NCBI GenBank assembly: GCA_016867115.1
Contig: VGKG01000010.1
Location: forward strand, 1-38,836
DNA: 38,836 nt
Direction of reading: 5' to 3'
DNA from: Candidatus Omnitrophota bacterium
GTDB taxonomy: Bacteria; Omnitrophota; Gorgyraeia; Gygaellales; Profunditerraquicolaceae
A model generated the notes under the pieces. That model was not told the origin of the DNA. It ran no database searches and saw only the letters and a program-made list of their open reading frames with translations. Shown piece after piece: positions 23,818-31,908 of the stretch. Position 1 is the first letter of the stretch, and every line of letters starts with the position of its first letter. Made by a program: the position numbers and the translations under genes.

Positions 23818-25842
23818 TTAAATAACACCGAGCTTTTTCCCGACATCCTTAAAAACAGAAAGTACAAAGTCCAGGTCTTTGTCAGTGTGCGTTGCCATCA
23901 TCCGCATTCTTATTCGAGAAAGATTTTTTTTAACTGCAGGAAAACTTACACCGTCTACGATGACTCCTGATTCTTCTAGGGCCATGACCATCTTATAGGT
24001 AGTCGCCTCCTCTCCGATTATTACCGGGATAAGTGGAGACTGAGTTTTGCCGAGATTATAACCCAGACTTAATAGTCCCTGTTTCATCTTAAACGTGTTA
24101 CCCCATAATTGTTTACGTAGCCATGGCTCTTTTACGATTATCTCAAGCGCCACTATGGAAACTGCGGCGTGTACCGGAGAAAGCGCTGTTGAGAATAGCA
24201 GGGGCCGAGAGGTATGCCTTAAATGATCGATAATTGTATGGTTGCCGGCTGCAAAGCCGCCCACGCTGGCCAAGGCTTTACCAAGGCTTCCTAAAAGCAG
24301 GTCAACTTTTCCTTCCAGCTTAAAGTGTTCTGCCGTACCTCGACCGTTTTCTCCAAAAATTCCAGTGACGTGCCCGTCGTCAACTATCAGTCCGGCGCAA
24401 TATTTTTCAGCCAAGGCGCATATTTCCGGAAGAGGGGCTAGGTCTCCGTCCATGCTATAAACACCATCACAGACGACCAGCTTGTTCTCTACGGCATTAT
24501 TTTTCTTAAGGAGTGCCTCTAATTGGCCCACATCGTTATGTGCGAAGAATCTTGTCTCTCCGTTTGAGAGCCTGGCGCCATCTATTAGGCTGGCGTGTGC
24601 GTCCCTGTCAAAGAAAGCCATATCTCCTTCACCCAATAGGGAGCTTATTACCCCTAAATTGCACATATAACCCGTAGAGAACACGAGCGCATCCTCGGTT
24701 CTTAGAAAATTGGCTAATTTTTCCTGTAGTTCTTCATGAATATCTAAATTTCCGGTGAGGATTCTTGAACTTGTAGTTGAGGCGCCATATTTCCTGATTG
24801 CATCATTCGCTGCCTTAATGATTTCTTCCCTTAAGCTTAATCCTAAATAATTATTTGATGCCAGCATAATGACTTCTTGTTGACCGCGCAGCGCTTTTCC
24901 TCCGGAAACGGGGTTAAAGCCTCTCATATACTGATAGATATTTTTTGAGCGTTGCTCCGTAGCTCTTTTGTAATCGAAGCTCTTTTTGAATATAGTTTTT
25001 GTGTTTGTATCGCCGGATGTATTCCCGCTTTTCCTTGCAATGTAGTAATAGTACATATTCCAGCGGTCTGACTGGATTTCGGTATTTTTAAAACCTGCTT
25101 CGGTCAGCCACTTCTTTATCAGAAAGGGTTTCCGATAATTTATATTCCAGCCGCCTTTTCCCTTCATAGTCACCAGGTAATCAAATAATTTCTTGTTAGG
25201 ATTTTCTGTTTGATGCGCTATTATCAAAACACCATCCGCATCTAACGCTTTGTAAATATCTTCGATTGACGACCTGACTGACCCGTCATCGAGGAATTCA
25301 TAACAGGTGGATACAATAAGGATATTAGGCCGCCAGCGGATCTTCTGGGCGAGTTTTTTGTAACGCTCTAATTTTGTAATGTTAGCCAATCTATATTCTA
25401 TAGGACAATTCTTAGCTATAGAGCGGCCATATTCCAGTGAAGATTTATCGGTATCAAAGCAGATAGTCTGGAGCCTATCGTTTTTCATGTCTTTTGATAA
25501 CTCCACTAGATACCTCGCAGGCCCTGAGCCCAGATCGACAATCTTCGTTGTTTTATTATTCAAGGTATTGCTAATGATTTCCGACTGAATAATTTTTGTT
25601 ATGCGTTCTTTTTTTTCTTTGGTAGCTTTTGCTGAAGGCAAGCTTAAAAGGGCCTTATCAATCAAATAACCCAATTTGTTATAACCGGAAGGTTTGTTTC
25701 TATATACATAGTCGACGAAAAGCCCGGTACCGGCATATCCGAAGATGGATCTTCTGCCAAGCCTACTGTTATAAAATATGGGTCTTAGTATCTTTTGATA
25801 AAAAATTCCCTCAATTTTGTTCACAAAATTGGGTTTTTTCAT
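23818..25842 (-). CDS. Fusion of a class I SAM methyltransferase to an alpha-oxoamine synthase (PLP)
   Basis: 674 residues. The N-terminal half (about 60-270) is a Rossmann methyltransferase with motif I VDLGSGPARYL, an acidic CFDTDKS strand end and ILIVSTCYEFLDDG. From about 290 it is an alpha-oxoamine synthase of the BioF/KBL/serine-palmitoyltransferase family: MLASNNYLGLS, STTSSRILTGN, CDGVYSMDGDLAPLPEI, VDDGHVTGIFGENGRG (usual DEAH is DDGH; Asp and His kept) and the PLP lysine K522 in GSLGKALASVGG. Such enzymes condense an amino acid with an acyl-CoA. The fused methyltransferase would modify the product or its precursor. No biotin genes are near, so BioF is unlikely. Neighbours are an HTH gene three bases upstream and a membrane kinase 11 bases downstream. 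Confidence 0.9.
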   Translation of the reverse strand: MKKPNFVNKIEGIFYQKILRPIFYNSRLGRRSIFGYAGTGLFVDYVYRNKPSGYNKLGYLIDKALLSLPSAKATKEKKERITKIIQSEIISNTLNNKTTKIVDLGSGPARYLVELSKDMKNDRLQTICFDTDKSSLEYGRSIAKNCPIEYRLANITKLERYKKLAQKIRWRPNILIVSTCYEFLDDGSVRSSIEDIYKALDADGVLIIAHQTENPNKKLFDYLVTMKGKGGWNINYRKPFLIKKWLTEAGFKNTEIQSDRWNMYYYYIARKSGNTSGDTNTKTIFKKSFDYKRATEQRSKNIYQYMRGFNPVSGGKALRGQQEVIMLASNNYLGLSLREEIIKAANDAIRKYGASTTSSRILTGNLDIHEELQEKLANFLRTEDALVFSTGYMCNLGVISSLLGEGDMAFFDRDAHASLIDGARLSNGETRFFAHNDVGQLEALLKKNNAVENKLVVCDGVYSMDGDLAPLPEICALAEKYCAGLIVDDGHVTGIFGENGRGTAEHFKLEGKVDLLLGSLGKALASVGGFAAGNHTIIDHLRHTSRPLLFSTALSPVHAAVSIVALEIIVKEPWLRKQLWGNTFKMKQGLLSLGYNLGKTQSPLIPVIIGEEATTYKMVMALEESGVIVDGVSFPAVKKNLSRIRMRMMATHTDKDLDFVLSVFKDVGKKLGVI

Positions 25843-25845
25843 CTT

Positions 25846-26058
25846 TTAGACTAAGGTTTTGTTTTCTTTTCCTTTAGGGCTGTAGGTGGACTTCTCCCTG
25901 ATCCATCTCTCGATGTACTTCTTGTGGAAGCGCCAGTCGGTGCCGATCTTGAAGGCGGGGATCTTGCCTTCGCGGGCATACTTGTGCACCGTGAGAGGGT
26001 GGATATTCAGGTATTCAGCCACCTCTTTTGCAGTCATAATCTCTTTATTCTTTGTCAT
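25846..26058 (-). CDS. Excisionase/MerR-type helix-turn-helix DNA-binding protein
   Basis: About 70 residues from ATG 26058, chosen for the AGGTG five bases upstream; in-frame starts at 26079 and further up exist. The core MTAKEVAEYLNIHPLTVHKY, then REGKIPAFKIGTDWRFHKKYIERWI, is the winged-helix 'excisionase family' (HTH_17) domain in full, ending in a basic tail. Such proteins act as transcription regulators as often as recombination factors, and no integrase is present. It heads the operon with the synthase fusion and kinase, so local regulation is likely. Confidence 0.88.
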   Translation of the reverse strand: MTKNKEIMTAKEVAEYLNIHPLTVHKYAREGKIPAFKIGTDWRFHKKYIERWIREKSTYSPKGKENKTLV

Positions 26059-26095
26059 ATGCACACCTCGCTTTGTCATATTTACGATAATTACA

Positions 26096-26124
26096 TATAT
26101 ACTAGCAAAAGTAAGGATTGTCAA
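26096..26124 (-). promoter_or_regulatory. Sigma70-type promoter for the HTH-synthase-kinase operon
   Basis: Consensus TTGACA (26124-26119), a 17-base spacer and TATATA (26101-26096) on the minus strand, about 38 bases before the HTH start. It lies immediately after the terminator of the preceding operon. Confidence 0.7.
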
Positions 26125-26144
26125 GGGTTATTTAGGGAAACCAC

Positions 26145-26172
26145 AAAAAAAGCGCAAGTTTTTCGCTTGCGC
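26145..26172 (-). terminator. Intrinsic terminator of the central-carbon/lipoyl operon
   Basis: On the minus strand the stem GCGCAAG/CTTGCGC (26172-26152) with a seven-base loop is followed by seven T residues (26151-26145). An outer pair GTGGTTTC/GAAACCAC (26178-26185 and 26137-26144) can extend the structure. It lies 30 bases after the lipoyl-protein stop codon. Confidence 0.92.
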
Positions 26173-26201
26173 CAAGGGTGGTTTCTGATTGGGAAGGTTT
26201 T

Positions 26202-26438
26202 TTAGCTCTCTTCTATTATCCCTAGGACTTCTCCGACATTTACGGCATCCCCTTCTTTGAAGAGGATCTCGGCCAGCGTGCCGGAAGCAGGGCTAGGCAG
26301 GTTAAAAGTAGCTTTATCTGTGGCTAGTTCCACCAGGTCGTCCTTCTCACTTACCTTTTCGCCCGGCTGGAAATACCAGTAAGTGACGGTTGCCTTTTCG
26401 ATTCCCTCACCAAGTTCGGGTAAGACTACTTTAGCCAT
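26202..26438 (-). CDS. Stand-alone lipoyl-domain carrier protein
   Basis: 78 residues from ATG 26438 (MAKVVLPELGEGIEKATVTYW), with GGAG eight bases upstream; the longer open frame upstream only overlaps lipB. It is a complete E2-type lipoyl domain: the acceptor Lys sits in the ATDKA motif in the exposed hairpin, and SPASGTL and GDAVNVGEVLGII close the fold. The peripheral-subunit-binding and acyltransferase parts of an E2 are missing and the gene ends with a proper stop and terminator. It thus works as a free swinging-arm carrier, perhaps charged by the adjacent LipB and reoxidised by the adjacent dihydrolipoyl dehydrogenase (inference from context). Confidence 0.9.
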   Translation of the reverse strand: MAKVVLPELGEGIEKATVTYWYFQPGEKVSEKDDLVELATDKATFNLPSPASGTLAEILFKEGDAVNVGEVLGIIEES

Positions 26439-27055
26439 TTTGATATTCTCCTCTTTAGAGCCTTTTTTACTTCTTCGGTCTCTATTTTCCTGCCCAAAGC
26501 CGACTCTATAGACGACATCATTATATCCATGCCGCAGGGACGAATCAAGGAAAAATTCGTAAGGCATGAATTGTTTACGTTCAGGCAGGCTCCGTGGTAG
26601 GTGATCCAATTCTTTACCGTAATCCCAATAGAAGCGATCTTTTTATCCCCGATCCAGGCGCCGGTAAGACCAGGCGAGCGCTTTGCCTTGATGCCGAAAT
26701 CGACAAGCGTCCGGATCATTAGTTCTTCCAGGCTGTTTAAAAACCAGCGTAAATCCTCCTTAAGAGAACCGAGGTTAAAAACAGGATAGATCATGAGCTG
26801 GCCGGGGCCATGATAAGTTACGTCTCCCCCTCGCTCTATTTCATATACCGCGATCCCCTTAAGCTTAAGCGCTTCTTCTGAAACGAGAATGTTCTTGCGG
26901 CTTCCGGTCCTACCTATAGTGATCACCGGCGGATGCGCGCAAAGGATCAGGCCATGCGGGATAAGCCCTTCTTTTACTTCCTGAAAAATCTTCTTCTGAA
27001 ACTCCCAGGCTTTGAGGTAATCGATTGTTCCTAAGTCAAAAATTTTGACTTCCAT
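26426..27055 (-). CDS. lipB: Lipoyl(octanoyl) transferase LipB
   Basis: 209 residues, usual length. It moves octanoyl from acyl carrier protein to the lysine of lipoyl domains. The family signatures are present: GRTGSRKNIL, RGGDVTYHGPGQL, KKIASIGITVKNWITYHG and the catalytic Cys in IRPCGM; the Lys of KKIASIG is the second catalytic residue. Its start overlaps the stop of the dihydrolipoyl dehydrogenase gene (TGATGG) and its end overlaps the lipoyl-domain gene by 13 bases, so enzyme and acceptor are probably made together. A lipA gene is not in the window. Confidence 0.95.
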   Translation of the reverse strand: MEVKIFDLGTIDYLKAWEFQKKIFQEVKEGLIPHGLILCAHPPVITIGRTGSRKNILVSEEALKLKGIAVYEIERGGDVTYHGPGQLMIYPVFNLGSLKEDLRWFLNSLEELMIRTLVDFGIKAKRSPGLTGAWIGDKKIASIGITVKNWITYHGACLNVNNSCLTNFSLIRPCGMDIMMSSIESALGRKIETEEVKKALKRRISKWLK

Positions 27056-28344
27056 CAGCCTAAGGCTTCGCGGATCGATTCGGATAAGGTGGGGTGGGCA
27101 AAAATGGTTTCTTTGAGTTGAGCTGCCTTTAACCGGCAGGAGATAGCTAAAGTGAGTACGGCGATCAATTCCGTGGCTTTCGGGCCGATGATAGTGGCGC
27201 CGAGCAGCTCATCAGTATCCTTGTTGGAGAGAACCTTAATAAATCCTTCGGCTTCATCAAGGATCCTGGCCATGCCGGAGCCCAGGAAGTCGAACTTATG
27301 GACCTTGACCTGCAGCCCGTTCTGCAGGGCCTTTTCTTCGCTCATGCCTACGCTTGAGATCTCAGGATCAGTAAAGATGCAGTTAGGGATAGCGGAGTTG
27401 TCGGCTTTTTTGGGCGCATCCGGGTGAGCCACGTTCTCTGCGGCGATCTCTCCCTGATAAGCGGCGTAGTGCGCCAGCATGATGCCTCCGGTGCAATCAC
27501 CGGCAGCATAAATATTCGGGATATTTGTCCTTAGACACCCGTCGACCAGTATTTTACCCCGCTCTAAATTCAGGCCGATTTTATCAAGGCCAAGGTTATC
27601 AGTATTTGGCGATCTGCCTACACAGACTAAAACGAGATCAAAAGCGCTTAGGTCCTGGCTGGCTGCGTCAATATTAGTTAAGGCCTTTATTCCCTTCTTT
27701 TTGAAGATGTTCTCTAGCTTCTTAGCGATCTCCTTATCTTCTGAAGGCAGGAGTTGAGGCATCTTTTCTGCCAGCGTTACCTTTACCCCGAGTGCGCAAA
27801 ACAGGCTTGCAAACTCGCACCCGATTACGCCGCCCCCGACAATCAGAAGTGTAGCCGGTAACTCTTTTAAGTTCAGGATCTCATCGCTTGAGAGTATCTT
27901 TTTGCCGTCAAATTTAAGGCTACTTAGTTCCGTCGGCCTTGAGCCGGAAGCGATGAGGATATGTTTTGTTTTTACGCTCTGGCCGCTGACAATGATCTCT
28001 TGATTGGAGACGATATTTGCTTCGCCAATCAATAGGTCAACGCCTTTAAGCATGAACTGGATCCCATCTGCCAGTTGCGCGATGATCTTTTCTCTGCGCT
28101 CCTGCACGCGGGCAAAATCTATTGCGGGGGCAAGAGGTTCAAGGCCGAAGTTTTGCGCTTTTTTGGCAAGTGAATATATTTTTGCGGATTGGATCAGGGT
28201 TTTGGTGGGGATACAGCCGAGGTTCAGGCAGGTACCGCCGATCTTTGACTTTTCGATCAGGCAGGCCTTAAGGCCTGTTTCTTTTGCCTTTAGCGCGGCG
28301 TTAAAACCGGCCCAGCCAGCGCCGATCACTGCGAGGTCGTACAT
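27055..28344 (-). CDS. lpdA: Dihydrolipoyl dehydrogenase
   Basis: 429 residues, a little shorter than typical (about 460-475). FAD motif IGAGWAGFNAA, redox disulfide GGTCLNLGCIPTK, NAD motif IVGGGVIGCEFA, second FAD motif IYAAGDC and the catalytic His-Glu in FAHPTLSESI are all in place. It reoxidises dihydrolipoyl groups with NAD+. Only a free lipoyl domain is encoded with it; no E1, E2 core or glycine-cleavage proteins are in the window. Confidence 0.94.
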   Translation of the reverse strand: MYDLAVIGAGWAGFNAALKAKETGLKACLIEKSKIGGTCLNLGCIPTKTLIQSAKIYSLAKKAQNFGLEPLAPAIDFARVQERREKIIAQLADGIQFMLKGVDLLIGEANIVSNQEIIVSGQSVKTKHILIASGSRPTELSSLKFDGKKILSSDEILNLKELPATLLIVGGGVIGCEFASLFCALGVKVTLAEKMPQLLPSEDKEIAKKLENIFKKKGIKALTNIDAASQDLSAFDLVLVCVGRSPNTDNLGLDKIGLNLERGKILVDGCLRTNIPNIYAAGDCTGGIMLAHYAAYQGEIAAENVAHPDAPKKADNSAIPNCIFTDPEISSVGMSEEKALQNGLQVKVHKFDFLGSGMARILDEAEGFIKVLSNKDTDELLGATIIGPKATELIAVLTLAISCRLKAAQLKETIFAHPTLSESIREALG

Positions 28345-28347
28345 ATT

Positions 28348-29268
28348 TTAGAGCGGTAGTTGAGAGAGCAGCTGCTTTAAGGAGACGCAGGAGCTGTGCA
28401 GGGTAGACCGCTCCTTTTCAGAAAGGGCTAGTTCTATAATTCCCTCGATACCGTTTCTGCCCATCCGGCAGGGGACGCCGATGCAGACATCTTTGATGCC
28501 GTATTCTCCGTTTAAATACGCAGAGACGCCGATATTGCGCTTTTCATCTTTGACGATCGCTTTCACGATGGCGGCGACTGCCGCAGAAGGGGCATAATAT
28601 GCGCTTCCTGAGCCAAGCAGGGAGACGATTTCGGCCCCGCGATAGACTGTCTTCCTGGCCAGTTCTTCGCATTTTGCCTCATCAACAAATTTATTCAGGG
28701 AAACGCCTTTGATACTGCTAAAAGCTGATAAAGGAAGCATGCCTTCGCCGTGCGGCCCGATGACGCAGGCGTCGATATCGGTGCAGGGCACATTCAGTTC
28801 CTTGCCGATCAGATTTGCGAATCGCCCGGCATCAAGGCTCACCCCCATGCCGAATAACTTATCCGGACTGAAACCCGTGACTTTAAGCGCAAAGTAGGTC
28901 ATCAGGTCCAGAGGATTAGTCACTACGATCACGATCGAGCCGGGGCAGGACTCTTTTATCTTCAGGCAGACCTCTTTAAGTATGGCGGCATTTTTTGCCA
29001 GCAATTCTTCACGGGTCATCCCGGGCTTACGGGCAAGGCCGGCGGTGATGACGATAATATCAGAGCCTTTGATGTTAACGATATCGTCCGTACCTTCGAT
29101 AGAATAGTTGAATTTCAGGATCGGCCGGGCGTCTTCAAGGTCCAGCGCCTTTCCCTGCGCCAGGCCTTTGACAATATCCACTAAAAGTATATCGCCCACG
29201 CCTTCCTGCGCCAGGCGTAAGGCAGTAGTGCTTCCGACGTTTCCCGCTCCGATAATGCTTATCTTCAT
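28348..29268 (-). CDS. mdh: Malate dehydrogenase (LDH-like type)
   Basis: 306 residues. NAD motif [11 protein letters not shown], the mobile loop [16 protein letters not shown] with the Arg pair typical of malate rather than lactate enzymes, [10 protein letters not shown], and the catalytic His in [11 protein letters not shown]. The segment [11 protein letters not shown] differs from the common GQAGVLDSARF. Oxidises malate to oxaloacetate. The start overlaps the upstream dehydrogenase stop as ATGA, in an operon with hydro-lyase and IDH-family genes. Confidence 0.93.
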   Translation of the reverse strand: MKISIIGAGNVGSTTALRLAQEGVGDILLVDIVKGLAQGKALDLEDARPILKFNYSIEGTDDIVNIKGSDIIVITAGLARKPGMTREELLAKNAAILKEVCLKIKESCPGSIVIVVTNPLDLMTYFALKVTGFSPDKLFGMGVSLDAGRFANLIGKELNVPCTDIDACVIGPHGEGMLPLSAFSSIKGVSLNKFVDEAKCEELARKTVYRGAEIVSLLGSGSAYYAPSAAVAAIVKAIVKDEKRNIGVSAYLNGEYGIKDVCIGVPCRMGRNGIEGIIELALSEKERSTLHSSCVSLKQLLSQLPL

Positions 29269-30347
29269 CTGATCTTACGGATGATGGCGTCAGCCATCTC
29301 TTTGGTGCCTACGGCCGAGGGGTCAGCGGGCGTGGGCTTCAAGTCATAGGTAACGGATTTACCTTCGGCGATGACCTCTTTCACTGCAGATTCCAGTTTG
29401 TCCGCGGCTTTTTCTTCCTTAAGGTGGCGAAGCATCAAAACCGCCGAAAGGATCATGGCAGTGGGATTGGCCTTGTTCATGCCGGCGTATTTGGGGGCTG
29501 AACCGTGCACTGCCTCAAAGACAGCCGTATGCTCTCCGATATTTGCACCCGGAGCAATGCCCAAACCGCCGATAAGCCCGGCACACAGGTCAGAGATGAT
29601 GTCTCCGTAGAGGTTTGGCAGGACCAGGAGGTCGTAATTATGCGGCTTCTGCACCAGCTGCATGGCCATATTATCCACCAACGCTTCTTCAAAAATGACT
29701 TTGCCTTCATAGTGCCTGGCTACCTCGCGGCTTGTTTTCAGGAAGAGCCCGTCGGTGAACTTCATGATGTTGGCCTTGGTCACTACGGTGACTTTTTTAC
29801 GCTTATTTTTTAGCGCGTATTCAAAGGCGAACTTCACGATCCTTTCCGTAGCGTAGCGCGAGATCGGCTTGATAGATATCCCTGAGTCAGGGCGGATCTT
29901 TTTTTTGGTGTATTCTTCGATCGAGGCGATGAGCTTCTGTGTGCCGAATGAGCCTTCTTCAAACTCGATCCCCGCGTAAAGGTCCTCGCTGTTTTCCCTG
30001 ATCACTACCAGGTCTATATTTTTGTAAAAAGTCTTTGTCCCGGGGTAGCTTTTTGCCGGACGCACGCAGGCATACAGGTCAAGCGCATGCCTTATCGCCA
30101 CGTTCACCGAGCGGAAACCCGAGCCGATAGGGGTGGTGATCGGCCCCTTTAGGGCTACCTTGTTTTTTCTGACAGAGTCCAGGGTCGCATCCGGCAGGGG
30201 CTCTCCGGTCTTTTCCATCGCCTCCTGTCCGGCAACCGCCTTTTCCCACTCTATTTTTACTCCGGTAGCCTCAACGCACCTTCTTGCCGCTTCCGTAAGT
30301 TCTGGCCCGATCCCGTCACCGGGTATGAGGGTGATTTTATGGCTCAT
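29265..30347 (-). CDS. Isocitrate/isopropylmalate dehydrogenase family enzyme, probably NAD-type isocitrate dehydrogenase
   Basis: 360 residues. [11 protein letters not shown], the phospho-loop [36 protein letters not shown], the Lys of [14 protein letters not shown] and the metal-binding aspartates in [19 protein letters not shown] define the family. The [10 protein letters not shown] motif is typical of small NAD-dependent isocitrate (or homoisocitrate) enzymes; LeuB has a GGIYFG motif instead. With malate dehydrogenase downstream and an aconitase-superfamily pair upstream, isocitrate is the most economical substrate. Start and upstream stop share TAATG. Substrate not proven. Confidence 0.85.
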   Translation of the reverse strand: MSHKITLIPGDGIGPELTEAARRCVEATGVKIEWEKAVAGQEAMEKTGEPLPDATLDSVRKNKVALKGPITTPIGSGFRSVNVAIRHALDLYACVRPAKSYPGTKTFYKNIDLVVIRENSEDLYAGIEFEEGSFGTQKLIASIEEYTKKKIRPDSGISIKPISRYATERIVKFAFEYALKNKRKKVTVVTKANIMKFTDGLFLKTSREVARHYEGKVIFEEALVDNMAMQLVQKPHNYDLLVLPNLYGDIISDLCAGLIGGLGIAPGANIGEHTAVFEAVHGSAPKYAGMNKANPTAMILSAVLMLRHLKEEKAADKLESAVKEVIAEGKSVTYDLKPTPADPSAVGTKEMADAIIRKIR

Positions 30348-30850
30348 TAGACCTCTGGCAGCTTTTTATATTTTTTAAAGTAATTGACGATCCCGCCCTC
30401 TCTTAAAAGCTCCTGCATAAAGCCGGGTAAGGGCTTTGCCTTAAGTGAGATGTTTTTGCTTAAGTTCCTGACCAGGCCTTCATCCAGGTTTATTGAGAGC
30501 GAGTCGTTCTCTTCTATTTTATCCGTATCCGTCTCGACCAGTGCCAGCCCGATATTAAATGCGTTGCGGAAAAATATGCGCGCAAAGGACTTTGCCAGCA
30601 CGGCGGTGATCCCGGCTTCTTTGATCACCAAAGGCGCCTGTTCGCGGGACGAGCCCATGCCGAAGTTTGAACCGGCGACGATCACGGATTTCCCGGGGAT
30701 GATCTTTGAAGGGAAGCCCGGGTCGATATCCTCCATGATGTGTTTGGCGAGCTCCTTCATGTCAGTGATGGAGAACTTATACCTTCCGGAGATGATGAAA
30801 TCCGTATTGATATTATCGCCCAGCTTTATGGATCTGCCTTCGATGAGCAT
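30347..30850 (-). CDS. Aconitase-superfamily small subunit (LeuD/homoaconitase type)
   Basis: 167 residues, swivelling domain of a two-subunit hydro-lyase. [53 protein letters not shown] are the family motifs; the Arg of SSREQA contacts the substrate. The specificity loop after GRY reads KFSITD, unlike the YLVY or YLRT I recall for isopropylmalate and homoaconitate enzymes. The matching large subunit is encoded one gene further upstream, with pilT in between. The pilT stop and this start are one base apart. Confidence 0.88.
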   Translation of the reverse strand: MLIEGRSIKLGDNINTDFIISGRYKFSITDMKELAKHIMEDIDPGFPSKIIPGKSVIVAGSNFGMGSSREQAPLVIKEAGITAVLAKSFARIFFRNAFNIGLALVETDTDKIEENDSLSINLDEGLVRNLSKNISLKAKPLPGFMQELLREGGIVNYFKKYKKLPEV

Positions 30851-30851
30851 A

Positions 30852-31898
30852 TTATAACTGGCGGAACTCCTCCGAGTTCTTTACTTTGGATAAAGCGGTA
30901 TCCAGGGTGATCTTGCCGCTCTGGATCAGCTCCTTGAGGGATTTGTCCATCGTTTTCATCCCGAACTGCGATCCGGTCTGCATCAGCGTGGGGATCTGCT
31001 CTATCTCCTGCTCGCGGATGAGGTTCCTTACGCCGGGAGTGCCCATCATGATCTCGGTCGCAAGGATCCTGCCTTTTCCGGAAGCATGCGGAAGAAGCAG
31101 CTGCGAGACGACCGCCTGCAGGCAGTCTGCCAGCTGTAATTTCACCTGCTGCTGCTGGTAAGGCGGGAAGACGTCGATGATGCGCTCTATGGTCTGCGGC
31201 GCGTCGGGAGTATGCAGCGTGGCCAGGACCAGATGGCCGGTTTCGGCTGCGGTCAAAGCCGTAGAGATGGTCTCAAGGTCCCGCATTTCTCCGACGACAA
31301 TGACGTTGGGGTCCTGACGCAGGGCATGCCTCAGGGCATCGGCGAAAGTCTTTGTATCCGAATAGACCTCTCTTTGCTTGATGATAGACTTTTTATTGGA
31401 GAAGACGAACTCGATCGGGTCTTCGATGCAGATCACCAGTGCTTCCTTCTCGTTATTGATCTGGTCGATCATCGCCGCAAGGGTGGTAGTCTTTCCCATG
31501 CCCGTGGGGCCGGTGACCAGCACCAGTCCGTTAGGCTTACGGGCTAATTCGGAGATTATCGGGGGAAGGCCCAGTTCCTGCACGGTGGGGATCTTAAGCG
31601 GCACGCGCCTGAAAGCGGCTTCTACGCTTCCTTTCTGCAGGTGCACGTTCACCCTGAACCTGTCCAGGTCAGGCAGGGCGAGCGAAAAATCAAGCTCAAG
31701 CTGGCGCTCGAACATCTCTTTCTGCGCGTCGGCAAGGACGCTGTAGATCATTTTCTTCAGGTCCTGGCGGTCAAGCACCGGAAGGTCCTGGCGGTGGAGC
31801 TTTCCGTCGATACGCAGCACCGGCGGCTCGTTGTCGGTTATATGCAGGTCGGAGGCGTTCTTCTGGACGCATAATAAAAGCAGGTCTTTTATTTCCAT
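30852..31898 (-). CDS. pilT: Twitching-motility retraction ATPase PilT
   Basis: About 348 residues from ATG 31898, with GAGGTG five bases upstream; a GTG two codons earlier is rejected. The N-terminal PAS-like domain begins LLLLCVQKNASDLHIT. Then Walker A GPTGMGKTTT near 129, Asp box CIEDPIEFV, Walker B VIVVGEMRDLETIS, His box TGHLVLATLHTPDA and the C-terminal AIRNLIRE-type motif (VRNLIREQEIEQIP) that PilT needs for retraction. Disassembles type IV pilus fibres. It is oddly placed between the two hydro-lyase subunit genes; no other type IV pilus gene is adjacent except the T2SS set at 4-12 kb. Confidence 0.95.
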   Translation of the reverse strand: MEIKDLLLLCVQKNASDLHITDNEPPVLRIDGKLHRQDLPVLDRQDLKKMIYSVLADAQKEMFERQLELDFSLALPDLDRFRVNVHLQKGSVEAAFRRVPLKIPTVQELGLPPIISELARKPNGLVLVTGPTGMGKTTTLAAMIDQINNEKEALVICIEDPIEFVFSNKKSIIKQREVYSDTKTFADALRHALRQDPNVIVVGEMRDLETISTALTAAETGHLVLATLHTPDAPQTIERIIDVFPPYQQQQVKLQLADCLQAVVSQLLLPHASGKGRILATEIMMGTPGVRNLIREQEIEQIPTLMQTGSQFGMKTMDKSLKELIQSGKITLDTALSKVKNSEEFRQL

Positions 31899-31908
31899 AG
31901 TCACCTCT

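Noticed and set aside
23818-25842. 8-amino-7-oxononanoate synthase (BioF)
   Set aside because: It is fused to a methyltransferase and sits with a regulator and a kinase; no biotin gene is in the window and the DEAH motif is altered to DDGH.
25846-26058. Excisionase-like gene as a sign of an integrated element
   Set aside because: No integrase, attachment site or phage gene is nearby. This HTH family is common as an ordinary regulator.
26137-26185. Long inverted repeat as a transposon end
   Set aside because: It is a nested hairpin followed by a T-tract right after an operon, which a terminator explains fully; no transposase or target duplication is seen.
29265-30347. 3-isopropylmalate dehydrogenase (LeuB) for leucine synthesis
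   Set aside because: The motif [12 protein letters not shown] fits isocitrate-type enzymes rather than the LeuB GGIYFG motif, and no leuA is present.
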